A DNA stretch of 64,000 nucleotides from NCBI RefSeq assembly GCF_036345155.1, contig NZ_CP107772.1:8432001-8496000 (forward strand), read 5' to 3'. Positions 34,594 through 42,693 of the stretch are shown piece by piece (position 1 is the first letter of the stretch; each line of letters begins with the position of its first letter). Under the pieces are notes generated by a model. The model was not told the origin of the DNA, did not search any database, and saw only the letters and a list, made by a program, of their open reading frames with translations. The translations under genes and the position numbers were made by a program. The DNA comes from Streptomyces sp. NBC_00582. Its GTDB lineage: Bacteria; Actinomycetota; Actinomycetes; Streptomycetales; Streptomycetaceae.

Positions 34594-34630
34594 GGGGAGC
34601 ACCGCGCAAGGTTTACGCAAGGTGCTCCCC
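34594..34630 (+). terminator. helY terminator
   Basis: GGGGAGCACC (34594-34603) pairs perfectly with GGTGCTCCCC (34621-34630). The 17-base loop contains a direct repeat of GCAAGG. Confidence 0.75.
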
Positions 34631-34692
34631 GGACCATCGGGGCATCACCGCCGGGTGTCCGCTCGGCGGTCGGCGAATGCCCGAGGGAGACC

Positions 34693-35034
34693 ATGCCCAT
34701 GCCCATGTCCCTGTCCAAGTCCCCGCGTCCGCGCGGTTCGTTCGTCCGGGTCGCGGCCGTCACCGCGGCCGTCGCGGGCGGTCTGGCCCTGTCCGCCCCC
34801 ACCGCCAGCGCCGCGGTGGGCGACACCGCCCCCTCCTGCGTCAGCCGCACGGTGTACTCCACACCGGCCGGCTTCGACGTGCTGCTGCAGAACAAGTGCG
34901 CCGGCCAGATGAGCGTCAAGGTCGTCGTGGACTACGGCGGCGACAGCAACTGTTACGTCATGTCCAAGGGCACGGTCCAGGTCTTCGTGTACGAGGGGGT
35001 CTTCGGCAGTTACGGCAAGACCGTCCTGTGCTGA
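34693..35034 (+). CDS. Secreted tendamistat-like (alpha-amylase inhibitor family) protein
   Basis: A 113-residue precursor with a signal peptide cleaved after A-S-A (residue 40), leaving a 73-residue mature protein with four cysteines at 49, 69, 87 and 113. The spacing (19, 17, 25 residues between them), the A-P-S-C start, the central V-K-V-V segment, C-Y, and the G-S-Y/H-G near the end all match the tendamistat fold, whose disulfides would be 49-69 and 87-113. The W-R-Y triad that makes tendamistat an inhibitor is absent; the equivalent loop reads S-T-P-A-G-F-D. GAGGGAG precedes ATG 34693; two more in-frame ATGs follow. Its end overlaps the convergent atzF-like gene by 25 bases. Confidence 0.7.
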   Translation: MPMPMSLSKSPRPRGSFVRVAAVTAAVAGGLALSAPTASAAVGDTAPSCVSRTVYSTPAGFDVLLQNKCAGQMSVKVVVDYGGDSNCYVMSKGTVQVFVYEGVFGSYGKTVLC

Positions 35035-36677
35035 TCCCGCCGGTACGACCGCCAGCCCCCGTACCGCGTGATGTCCTCGGCGTCCGTCAGGGCGCCCGGT
35101 TCGCACAGGAAGCCGGGGACCGCGGTGCCGTCCGCCAGCTCCACCCTGCCCAGCGTCATGGGACGGGGGAGGGACGCCAGTAGGCGGCCCAGCCCCTCCG
35201 CGGGGAGGCGCCAGATCTCGACCTCGATCTCCGCGCCTCCCCGTCGCGCGTGCACCAGACCCGGCTTCGGCGGTGTCGTGTCGAGGGCGTGGAGGCGGTA
35301 GACGGGGGCCGTGGTCGTGGTGCGGTCCAGGCGGGCGCCCAGGGAGAGGAGCTGGGGGTTCAGGGGCTGGCCGGTGAGGTGGGCGCCGACCACCGCCAGG
35401 CGGGTCTCCGGCTGGAGCAGCCCGGCGATCCGCGCCAGACGCTCGTCCGTGTGGGCCGGGCCGATCAGCATCACGCCGAACGGGAGGCCGTCCACCTCGC
35501 CGGCCGGGACGGCCACCGCCGCCAGGTCGAAGAGGTTCGTGGAGTTGGTGAAGCGGCCCAGACGGGCGTTGGCGCCCAGGGGGTCGGCGGCGACCTCGGC
35601 GAGGGTGGGATGGCCGGGGGCGGTCGGCAGGAGCAGGGCGTCCGCGTCGGCCAGTTCGGCCAGGGCGCGGGTGCGCAGGGCGGCCAGTCGGGCCTGGTCG
35701 GCGAAGAGACGGTGCGCCGGGATGTCCCGGGCGCGGGTGATGATGCCGGCGACCGTCGGGTCGAGGCCTTCGCCGCCCTCCTCGCTCACCTTGTCGACAA
35801 AGGTGCCTACGGCCGTGTAGCGCTCGGCCACGAACGCGCCCTCGTAGAGCATCGCGGCCGCCTCGGTGAACGGGGTGAGGTCGAGGGGGTGGATCTCGGC
35901 CCCGGACTCCGCGAGGTGGCGTACCGCCGACTCGTAGGCCTCCGCCCAGCCCTCGTCGAGTTCGCCGAGCTGGGCGAGCGGGGGGACCGCGATGCGCCAG
36001 GGGCCGGGGGCGCGGGCGGGGACGGAGGCGGGGACGGCGCCCGTCGCCATGTGGGACAGGGCCTGCTCCGCCTCCCGCAGGGTGCGGGCGAACACCGTCA
36101 CACAGTCGAGTGACGCACAGGCCGGGACCACGCCCTCGGTGGGGACGAGGCCACGGGTGGGCTTGAGGCCGACGATGCCGTTGAAGGCGGCGGGGACCCG
36201 GCCGGAGCCCGCCGTGTCCGTCCCCAGGGCGAAGTCGACCAGGCCGAGGGCCACCGCGACGGCCGAGCCGGAGCTGGAGCCGCCGCTGATGCGCAGGGGG
36301 TCGACGGCGTTGCGTACCGCGCCGTGCGGGGAGCGGGTGCCGACCAGGCCCGTCGCGAACTGGTCCAGGTTGGTCGTACCGAGCAGCAGGGCCCCCGCCG
36401 CCCGCAGGCCGGCGACCACCGGGGCGTCGGCGGCGGGATGGTAGGCGTACGGGGGGCAGGCCGCCGTGGTGGGCAGGCCGGCCACGTCGATGTTGCCCTT
36501 GGCGGCGAACAGCCGCCCGGCCAGGGGCAGACGCTCGCCCCGGGCCACGCGTGCGTCGAGGGCGCGGGCCTCCGTCTCGACCTCGTCCCCGGGACGCAGG
36601 TCGATCCAGATCTCCGGGCGGTCGACCGCCTCGATGCGGGCGTAGGCGGCGCGGACTCGGGAGAGGGTGGTGGACAT
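35010..36677 (-). CDS. atzF: Allophanate hydrolase (AtzF/DUR2-type amidase)
   Basis: Hydrolyses allophanate to ammonia and carbon dioxide, the last step of urea or guanidine breakdown by the carboxylase route; cytosolic. 555 residues. The amidase-signature part (about 1-440) has the catalytic lysine in A-A-K-G-N-I-D-V-A-G and the Ser-cisSer-Lys partners in G-G-S-S-S-G-S-A. The family-typical C-terminal domain (about 450-555) follows. ATG 36677 has GAAGGAGGAGC upstream; a longer frame is not supported. Last gene of the TetR-controlled operon, 14 bases after the carboxylase gene. Confidence 0.9.
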   Translation of the reverse strand: MSTTLSRVRAAYARIEAVDRPEIWIDLRPGDEVETEARALDARVARGERLPLAGRLFAAKGNIDVAGLPTTAACPPYAYHPAADAPVVAGLRAAGALLLGTTNLDQFATGLVGTRSPHGAVRNAVDPLRISGGSSSGSAVAVALGLVDFALGTDTAGSGRVPAAFNGIVGLKPTRGLVPTEGVVPACASLDCVTVFARTLREAEQALSHMATGAVPASVPARAPGPWRIAVPPLAQLGELDEGWAEAYESAVRHLAESGAEIHPLDLTPFTEAAAMLYEGAFVAERYTAVGTFVDKVSEEGGEGLDPTVAGIITRARDIPAHRLFADQARLAALRTRALAELADADALLLPTAPGHPTLAEVAADPLGANARLGRFTNSTNLFDLAAVAVPAGEVDGLPFGVMLIGPAHTDERLARIAGLLQPETRLAVVGAHLTGQPLNPQLLSLGARLDRTTTTAPVYRLHALDTTPPKPGLVHARRGGAEIEVEIWRLPAEGLGRLLASLPRPMTLGRVELADGTAVPGFLCEPGALTDAEDITRYGGWRSYRRDQHRTVLP

Positions 36678-36691
36678 CGGGTGCTCCTCCT

Positions 36692-39600
36692 TCAGTTCAC
36701 GGCCGGGGCCAGGACGAGCAGTGCCGTCCCCGCCTCCACCTGGTCGCCGGGGCGGGCCAGGATCTGCGCCACCACACCGGCCGTCGGCGCGTGCACCCTG
36801 GACTCCATCTTCATCGCCTCCAGCGCGAGCAGTGGCTGCCCCGCCGACACCTCGTCGCCCGGTGCCACGGTCACCTGCCAGACCGAGGCGGCGAATTCGG
36901 CCTCGATCAGCCGGCCGCCCGCCGGGACGGTCACCTCGGCCGGGGGCGCGGGCGGTGCGGACGCGGCCTCGGCGCGCGCGAACTCGCCGGCCGCCTCCCA
37001 CGCGTCGCGCTCCGCCGTGAACGCCGTCTGCTGGCGCCTTCTGAACTCCGCGATGGAATCGGCGTGTTCGGCCAGGAAGGCCTCATGGTCCGCCAGCGAG
37101 AAGGTGCCCTCCTCGATGCGCGGCACGAAACGTCCGGAGACGAGGTCGGCGCGCAGGTCGAGGAGGTCGTCCGCGTCGACCGGGTACCAGCGGATCCGGT
37201 CGAAGAAGCGCAGCAGCCAGGGCGAGCCCGGCTCGAACGCGCCGCGTTGCTGCCACGGCGACCACACCTGGGTCGTACGCCCCACGAACTGGTAGCCGCC
37301 GGGGCCCTCCATGCCGTAGACGCACAGATAGGCGCCGCCGATGCCGACCGAGTTCTCGGCCGTCCAGGTGCGGGCCGGGTTGTACTTCGTGGTCACCAGG
37401 CGGTGGCGCGGGTCGAGCGGGGTGGCCACGGGGGCTCCCAGGTAGACGTCGCCGAGGCCCAGGACCAGGTACTCCGCCGCGAAGACCGTGTCGTAGACGT
37501 CCGCGACCGACTCCAGGCCGTTGACGCGGCGGATGAACTCGATGTTCCACGGGCACCAGGGCGCGTCGTCGCGGACCCCGGCCATGTAGCGGGCGATCGC
37601 CTCGCGGGTCGCCGGGTCGTCCCAGGACAGGGGGAGGTGCACGGTGCGGGAGGGGACGACCAGTTCGTCGGTGGGCGGCAGGTCGCGCGCCAACTCCCTC
37701 ACGCACGACAGGAGCTGATGCTGGGGGAGGCGGGCGGGGTCGGTGCGGATCTGGAGGGAGCGGATGCCGGGCGTGAGGTCGGTGACGCCCGGCAGGTCGG
37801 CCCGGGTCACCGCCTCCATGAGGGCGTGGACGCGCATCCGCAGGGCCAGGTCGAGCTGCATCGGGCCGAACTCGACCAGCAGGTTGTCGTCGCCGCTGCG
37901 GCGGAACGTGACGTCGCCGTCCCGGGAGAGGACGCCTCCGTCGACGATCTCCGGGCGGGGGACGCCGGTCACGTCCACGGGCTGGAAGCGGACGGTGTCG
38001 CCGGGCCGCAGCTGGCCGAGTTTCCAGCGCTCGGAGCTGAGGACCGTCGCCGGGCACACGAACCCGCCGAGCGAGGGGCCGTCGGGGCCGAGCAGCACCG
38101 GCATGTCGCCGGTGTAGTCGACGGCGCCGACGGAGTACGGGGTGTCGTGGATGTTGGACGGGTGCAGACCGGCCTCGCCGCCGTCGGTGCGGGCCCAGCG
38201 CGGCTTGGGGCCGACCAGGCGCACTCCGGTGCGGGCCGAGTTGAAGTGCACCTTCCAGTCGGCGGCGTAGAAGTCACGGATGTCGTCCTCGGTGAAGAAC
38301 TCCGGTGCGGCGTGCGGGCCCTCGACCGCGCCGAGGTGCCAGACGCGGGTGAAGGACGGCGGGTCCACGACCTCGGTGCCCTCGACGACCGTGCCGCCGT
38401 GCAGGACGTCCCCGGTGCGCAGGGCCCGGCCGCCGTGTCCGCCGAACCGGCCCAGGGTGAAGGTGCTCGCGCTGCCGAGGAAGGCGGGCACGTCCAGGCC
38501 GCCGGCGAAGAGGACGTACGTGCGCAGTCCGTGCTCCGGCGGCGCGCCGACCTCCAGCAGGGCCCCGGCCGGGACCGTGACCGGCCGCCACTGCGGGACC
38601 GGCGTGCCGTCGAGCGTCACCGGGGCCGGGGCGCCGGTCACACAGACGGTCGTGGGGTGGGTGAACCGCAGCGAGGGTCCCTGGAGGGTGCATTCGAGGC
38701 CGGGAGCGCCCTCCGGGTTGCCGAGGGCCAGGTTGCCGAGCCGGAAGGAGCGGTCGTCCATCGGGCCGGACGGCGGGACCCCGACCTGCCAGTGTCCGGT
38801 GCGGCCGGGCCAGTCCTGGACGGTGGTGAGCGTGCCGCCGGCGACGACCTCGATCCGCGGGGTGGGGTCGGTGATCGTGGCGAGGGTCGCCGTCGAGTGG
38901 GTCGCGGTGCGCACCCGGGGGTCGGCGAGGGCGGCACGGACCAGGCCCAGGTTGGTCTCGATGCCGTCGACGCGGGTGCGGGCCAGCGCCTCGTCGAGGC
39001 GGCGCAGGGCGTGGGCGCGGTCGGCGCCGTACGCGATGACCTTCGCGAGCATCGGGTCGTACGACGTCGTCACCTCGGTGCCGGTCTCCACCCAGCCGTC
39101 CACCCGTACGCCGCCGGGGAACTCGACGCGGGTCAGCAGGCCGGCGCCGGGCCGGTGGTCGCGGCTCGGGTCCTCGGCGTACAGGCGGGCCTCGACGGCG
39201 TGCCCGCGCGGCGGTCCCGGCTCGCGTACGACGTCCCGCTCGCCGCGCGCCAGGCGCAGCATCCAGGCGACGAGGTCGACGCCGTAGATCTCCTCGGTGA
39301 CCGGATGTTCCACCTGCAGGCGGGTGTTGACCTCCAGGAACCAGGCCTCCTCGCGCTGCGCGTCGTAGACGAACTCGACCGTGCCGGCCGAGCGGTAGCC
39401 GACGGAGGCGCACAGATCACGTGCGGAGGCGGTCAGTCGCTGTCGGACGTGGTCGGGCAGGCCCGGTGCCGGGGCCTCCTCCAGGACCTTCTGGTTGCGG
39501 CGCTGGAGCGAGCAGTCGCGGTCGCCGAAGGTGACGACCCTGCCCGTGCCGTCGCCGAAGACCTGCACCTCGACATGGCGGGCGTGTTCCACGAGCCGTT

Positions 39601-40198
39601 CCAGGAAGACGCCGGCGGAGGAGAAGGAGGCGGCGGCGACGCGCTGGACGCGGTCCCAGGCGTCGGTCAGTTCGGCCGCCGACCGACAGGCCGACATCCC
39701 GATGCCTCCGCCGCCGCCGGTCGCCTTCAGCATGACCGGGTAGCCGATGGCCCGTGCCTGCTCCAGCGCCTCGGGGAGCGAGCCGAGCAGTCCCGTCCCC
39801 GGGGCCAGCGGCACCCCCGCCGCCTCGGCCGCCGCGCGGGCCGTGTGCTTGGCGCCGAACAGCTCCAGCTGCTCGGGCGTCGGGCCGACGAAGACGATCC
39901 CGGCGTCGGCGCAGCGGCGGGCGAAGGCGGCGTCCTCGGAGAGGAATCCGTAGCCGGGGTGGATCGCGCCCGCGCCGGTGTCCTTGGCGGCCTTCAGGAC
40001 GAGGTCGGCGTCGAGGTACGACTCCTTCGCGGGCGCCGGGCCGAGTCGTACCGCCTCGTCGGCGAGCCGGACGTGGGGCGCGGAGCGGTCGGGGTCGGAG
40101 TACACGGCGACGGTGCGCAGGCCCAGGGCGCGGGCGGTGCGGATGATCCGTACGGCTATCTCGCCCCGGTTGGCGACGAGCAGGGTGGTGAAGGTCAT
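36692..40198 (-). CDS. Biotin-dependent urea/guanidine carboxylase
   Basis: Single-chain biotin carboxylase, 1168 residues. Domains in order: biotin carboxylase with ATP-grasp (about 1-450, N-R-G-E-I-A and G-G-G-G-G-I-G-M); a KipI/KipA-like carboxyltransferase region (about 475-1050, including the W-T-A-E-N-S-V-G-I-G-G-A segment); and a C-terminal biotinyl domain with the E-A-M-K-M box whose lysine is about residue 1130. Urea and guanidine carboxylases share this layout. The adjacent DUF1989 pair (carboxyguanidine deiminase subunits in characterised clusters) favours guanidine as substrate. The ATG overlaps the upstream stop (ATGA). Confidence 0.88.
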   Translation of the reverse strand: MTFTTLLVANRGEIAVRIIRTARALGLRTVAVYSDPDRSAPHVRLADEAVRLGPAPAKESYLDADLVLKAAKDTGAGAIHPGYGFLSEDAAFARRCADAGIVFVGPTPEQLELFGAKHTARAAAEAAGVPLAPGTGLLGSLPEALEQARAIGYPVMLKATGGGGGIGMSACRSAAELTDAWDRVQRVAAASFSSAGVFLERLVEHARHVEVQVFGDGTGRVVTFGDRDCSLQRRNQKVLEEAPAPGLPDHVRQRLTASARDLCASVGYRSAGTVEFVYDAQREEAWFLEVNTRLQVEHPVTEEIYGVDLVAWMLRLARGERDVVREPGPPRGHAVEARLYAEDPSRDHRPGAGLLTRVEFPGGVRVDGWVETGTEVTTSYDPMLAKVIAYGADRAHALRRLDEALARTRVDGIETNLGLVRAALADPRVRTATHSTATLATITDPTPRIEVVAGGTLTTVQDWPGRTGHWQVGVPPSGPMDDRSFRLGNLALGNPEGAPGLECTLQGPSLRFTHPTTVCVTGAPAPVTLDGTPVPQWRPVTVPAGALLEVGAPPEHGLRTYVLFAGGLDVPAFLGSASTFTLGRFGGHGGRALRTGDVLHGGTVVEGTEVVDPPSFTRVWHLGAVEGPHAAPEFFTEDDIRDFYAADWKVHFNSARTGVRLVGPKPRWARTDGGEAGLHPSNIHDTPYSVGAVDYTGDMPVLLGPDGPSLGGFVCPATVLSSERWKLGQLRPGDTVRFQPVDVTGVPRPEIVDGGVLSRDGDVTFRRSGDDNLLVEFGPMQLDLALRMRVHALMEAVTRADLPGVTDLTPGIRSLQIRTDPARLPQHQLLSCVRELARDLPPTDELVVPSRTVHLPLSWDDPATREAIARYMAGVRDDAPWCPWNIEFIRRVNGLESVADVYDTVFAAEYLVLGLGDVYLGAPVATPLDPRHRLVTTKYNPARTWTAENSVGIGGAYLCVYGMEGPGGYQFVGRTTQVWSPWQQRGAFEPGSPWLLRFFDRIRWYPVDADDLLDLRADLVSGRFVPRIEEGTFSLADHEAFLAEHADSIAEFRRRQQTAFTAERDAWEAAGEFARAEAASAPPAPPAEVTVPAGGRLIEAEFAASVWQVTVAPGDEVSAGQPLLALEAMKMESRVHAPTAGVVAQILARPGDQVEAGTALLVLAPAVN

Positions 40199-40791
40199 CC
40201 GGCGGCCTCGATCGTCATCTCCACGGCCGTCGGCTCGAAGCCGTTGCACGGGTTGTTGACCTGGGGGCAGTTGGAGACCAGGACGAGGACGTCGCGCTCG
40301 GCGCGCAGGGTGAGGGCGAGGCCGGGGGCGGAGAGGCCGTCGACGATGCCGAGGGTGCCGTCCTTCTCGACGGGCACGTTCATGTACCAGTTGATGTTGG
40401 AGACCAGGTCCCGTTTGCCGAGGCCGTACCGGGCGCCCTCGGCGAGGAAGTTGTCCACGCACGCGTGCTGCGCGTACGTGTGGTGGCCGTAGCGCAGGGT
40501 GTTGGACTCCTTGGAGCAGGCGCCGCCGACGGTGTCGTGGCGGCCGACCGCGTCGGCGGTGACCGTCATCAGCGGGGTGTGCTCGTTGGACATCAGCACG
40601 CTGCCCGTGGTGAGGAAGATGCCGCCCTGGGCGTGGATGGTGTCGGGGGCGCTGTAGCGCACGGATGTGTCGTGGGCGTCGTAGACGAGGAAGTCGACGG
40701 CCTGGTTGCCGTGCAGATCGGTGACGGTGAGCGTCTCGCCCTCGCGGACGATCGCGGACCAGGCGGCGCGGGCCGGGACGACGGTCTTCAT
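40195..40791 (-). CDS. DUF1989 protein, urea carboxylase-associated / carboxyguanidine deiminase subunit (shorter)
   Basis: 198 residues. In characterised guanidine pathways two DUF1989 proteins form a deiminase that converts carboxyguanidine to allophanate and ammonia. This copy contains G-A-C-S-K-E-S-N-T-L-R-Y-G-H-H and a further Cys in H-A-C-V-D-N-F, the Cys/His-rich metal-binding segment of the family, which makes it the likely catalytic subunit. ATG 40791 and the TGA at 40195 both overlap neighbouring genes by four bases, so translation is coupled on both sides. Confidence 0.82.
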   Translation of the reverse strand: MKTVVPARAAWSAIVREGETLTVTDLHGNQAVDFLVYDAHDTSVRYSAPDTIHAQGGIFLTTGSVLMSNEHTPLMTVTADAVGRHDTVGGACSKESNTLRYGHHTYAQHACVDNFLAEGARYGLGKRDLVSNINWYMNVPVEKDGTLGIVDGLSAPGLALTLRAERDVLVLVSNCPQVNNPCNGFEPTAVEMTIEAAG

Positions 40792-41615
40792 ACGAGCCCC
40801 CTCGCGGTGAGGAATTCGGCGGTGTTGAGGAAGGCGCGGCGGCCCTCGGGGGTGGCGTCCCACAGCGGGTCGCCCGGACGGGTGGGCGCGGCGCGCCAGG
40901 CGAGGACCTCCAGGGGGGTGCTGACGTAGTCGGCGCGGGGGTCGCTCGGATGCGGCACGTTGGCGATCAGGACGACGAGGTCCTGTTCGGCGCGCAGGGT
41001 GACGCTGCCGCCGGGGCCGGCCGAGCCGGTGAAGTCGAGGGTGCCGTCCTCGCGTACCTCGACGCCCTGGAAGAAGGAGAGCGAGGGCGGCAGGTCGCGG
41101 GGTTCGAGGCCGTTCTTGGCGGCGGCCAGTTTGAACAGTTCACGGCCGGCGGGGGAGGGGCCCTGCGGGGTGCCGTCGCCGTAGCGCGCGGTGTTGCGGG
41201 CCAGGGTGGAGGTGCCGGCGAGGGCGTCGTGCCGGCCGGAGGTGTCGGCGATCAGGGAGGCGAGGACGCGGCCCTGGTCGGACAGGAGGAGCACGCCCTC
41301 GCCGAGATACGCGTTCCACTGGACCTTGACCGTGTCGGCGACGTTCAGCCGCTCCCAGGGGCGGCCGTCCACGTGGAGCAGCAGATGGGCGCAGGCGTCG
41401 CCGCGCAGGTCGGTCAGGCGCAGTTCGGTGCCGCGGGCGAGGACCCGGTGGGTGTAGTTGCCGCCCGCCACGGTCTCGGCCCACACCAGATGGCCCGCCT
41501 CGCAGGGCGGGGCCGGCCAGTCGGCCGCCGGGACGACGGGCATCGCCTCGGCGCCGGTGCCCTCCTGGGCACGGGCGTGGGCGCGTGCCCCGTACGTGGT
41601 CGCTGTCGCCGCCAT
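40788..41615 (-). CDS. DUF1989 protein, urea carboxylase-associated / carboxyguanidine deiminase subunit (longer)
   Basis: 275 residues, paralogous to the next gene over its length, with shared patterns such as G-R-H-D-x-x, N-T-x-R-Y-G and L-R-A-E-x-D-x-x-V-L. The Cys-rich segment is replaced here (A-G-T-S-T-L-A-R-N-T), suggesting a structural or degenerate subunit in a heteromer. An N-terminal extension of about 40 residues is Ala-rich. ATG 41615 follows GAGGGAGG and lies 24 bases from the TetR-type palindrome. First gene of the operon. Confidence 0.82.
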   Translation of the reverse strand: MAATATTYGARAHARAQEGTGAEAMPVVPAADWPAPPCEAGHLVWAETVAGGNYTHRVLARGTELRLTDLRGDACAHLLLHVDGRPWERLNVADTVKVQWNAYLGEGVLLLSDQGRVLASLIADTSGRHDALAGTSTLARNTARYGDGTPQGPSPAGRELFKLAAAKNGLEPRDLPPSLSFFQGVEVREDGTLDFTGSAGPGGSVTLRAEQDLVVLIANVPHPSDPRADYVSTPLEVLAWRAAPTRPGDPLWDATPEGRRAFLNTAEFLTARGLV

Positions 41616-41638
41616 CGCGGGCCTCCCTCTGCCGGGGG

Positions 41639-41664
41639 TAATTTCTGTCGCGTGACAGAAATTA
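41639..41664. promoter_or_regulatory. TetR-type operator between the carboxylase operon and its regulator
   Basis: Half-sites TAATTTCTGTC (41639-41649) and GACAGAAATTA (41654-41664) are perfect inverted copies around GCGT. A near-identical site lies upstream of the APC permease at 50568-50592. Confidence 0.8.
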
Positions 41665-41775
41665 GGGCCGGGCCGGGTCACCGGCATTGCGCGCCCGTTG
41701 CCGCCCGGTTACCGACCCCTCACGGGCGGTCCCGGCGAAGATCGCCGCCCGTCGCCGTGTGCGAGGATCGAACGC

Positions 41776-42420
41776 ATGGGGACGAACCACGGAGGCGACG
41801 GACGCGGCGGACGCCGGGTCGGCAGGCCGCGGGCCGCGCAGCGGCCGGACAGCGGCCTCGAACCGCGCGCCGAACTCCTGTCCGCCGCAGCGGAGTTGTT
41901 CACCACACGCGGCTACGCCGCCACCACCACCCGGGCGGTCGCCGAGCGGGCCGGTATGCGCCAGGCCTCGATGTACCACTACGTCTCCGGCAAGGAGGAA
42001 CTCCTCGCCGCCCTGCTGGAGTCCACCGTCACGCCCTCGCTGACGTACGCCCGCGCGCTGCTCGCCGAGGACGGGCGGGCGGCCGAGGAGCGGCTGTGGG
42101 AGCTGTGCCGCACCGACGTGGAACTGCTGTGCGGCGGGCCGTACAACCTCGGCGGGCTCTACCTGCTGCCCGAGGTGCGCACCGAGCGGTTCGCCGGCTT
42201 CCATGCGGTGCGCGCCGAACTCAAGGACGCCTACCGGCAGTTGATCGCCGCGACGGCCGCAGGCGGCGCGCTCGTCAAGAGTGCGCTGGATCTGCGGACC
42301 GATCTCGTGTTCGGGCTCATCGAAGGCGTCATCCTCGTCCACCGCTCGGATCCCGAGCGGCCCGTCTCCGACTTCGCCCGCGCCACCGCCGACGCGGCGC
42401 TGCGCATCACCGGGGCCTGA
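41776..42420 (+). CDS. TetR-family regulator of the carboxylase operon
   Basis: DNA-binding repressor, 214 residues. The N-terminal arm is Gly/Arg-rich, and the HTH lies at about 45-75 (T-T-R-A-V-A-E-R-A-G-M-R-Q-A-S-M-Y-H-Y-V). The C-terminal ligand-binding domain is all-helical. ATG 41776 is preceded by GCGAGGATCG, which can be read either as a weak ribosome binding site or as a -10. The perfect palindrome between it and the divergent operon, repeated at a permease gene 9 kb away, identifies the likely regulon. The inducer would be guanidine, urea or a derivative; this is inference. Confidence 0.85.
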   Translation: MGTNHGGDGRGGRRVGRPRAAQRPDSGLEPRAELLSAAAELFTTRGYAATTTRAVAERAGMRQASMYHYVSGKEELLAALLESTVTPSLTYARALLAEDGRAAEERLWELCRTDVELLCGGPYNLGGLYLLPEVRTERFAGFHAVRAELKDAYRQLIAATAAGGALVKSALDLRTDLVFGLIEGVILVHRSDPERPVSDFARATADAALRITGA

Positions 42421-42572
42421 ACACCGCCTGGGAGTGACCGGCTCACCCGTCCGGCCGGGCGGCGCCTCGCACACCCGTACGCCGTTACCCCGCGTGTTCG
42501 AATAATCGCGGAGTGTGTAAATGGGCTGAGGTTACTCCACTCGCACGGCCGGTTTCAGGGGGTCGCCGAATA

Positions 42573-42603
42573 TGACACGGCGATGATCCGGTCGGACTAA
42601 GCT
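42573..42603 (+). promoter_or_regulatory. Possible promoter of the rar conservon
   Basis: TGACAC (42573-42578) and TAAGCT (42598-42603) with a 19-bp spacer, about 90 bp upstream of rarA. Nothing else is evident in the 273-bp gap after the tetR-type gene. Confidence 0.35.
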
Positions 42604-42693
42604 CGCCCGCGGCGCACCGAGTTGCGGTGTATTCGTGCGCCTGTTCCCAAATGCTCCGAAGATGCCGACAGATCCCTACCTGAGGGTGCCCAC

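Noticed and set aside
36551..40492. 1313-codon open frame on the plus strand opposite the carboxylase gene
   Set aside because: Antisense artefact; the minus strand has all biotin carboxylase and biotinyl motifs.
41616..41775. Guanidine (ykkC-type) riboswitch upstream of the DUF1989/carboxylase operon
   Set aside because: The space between the operator and start codon is too short and none of the conserved ykkC sequence is visible.
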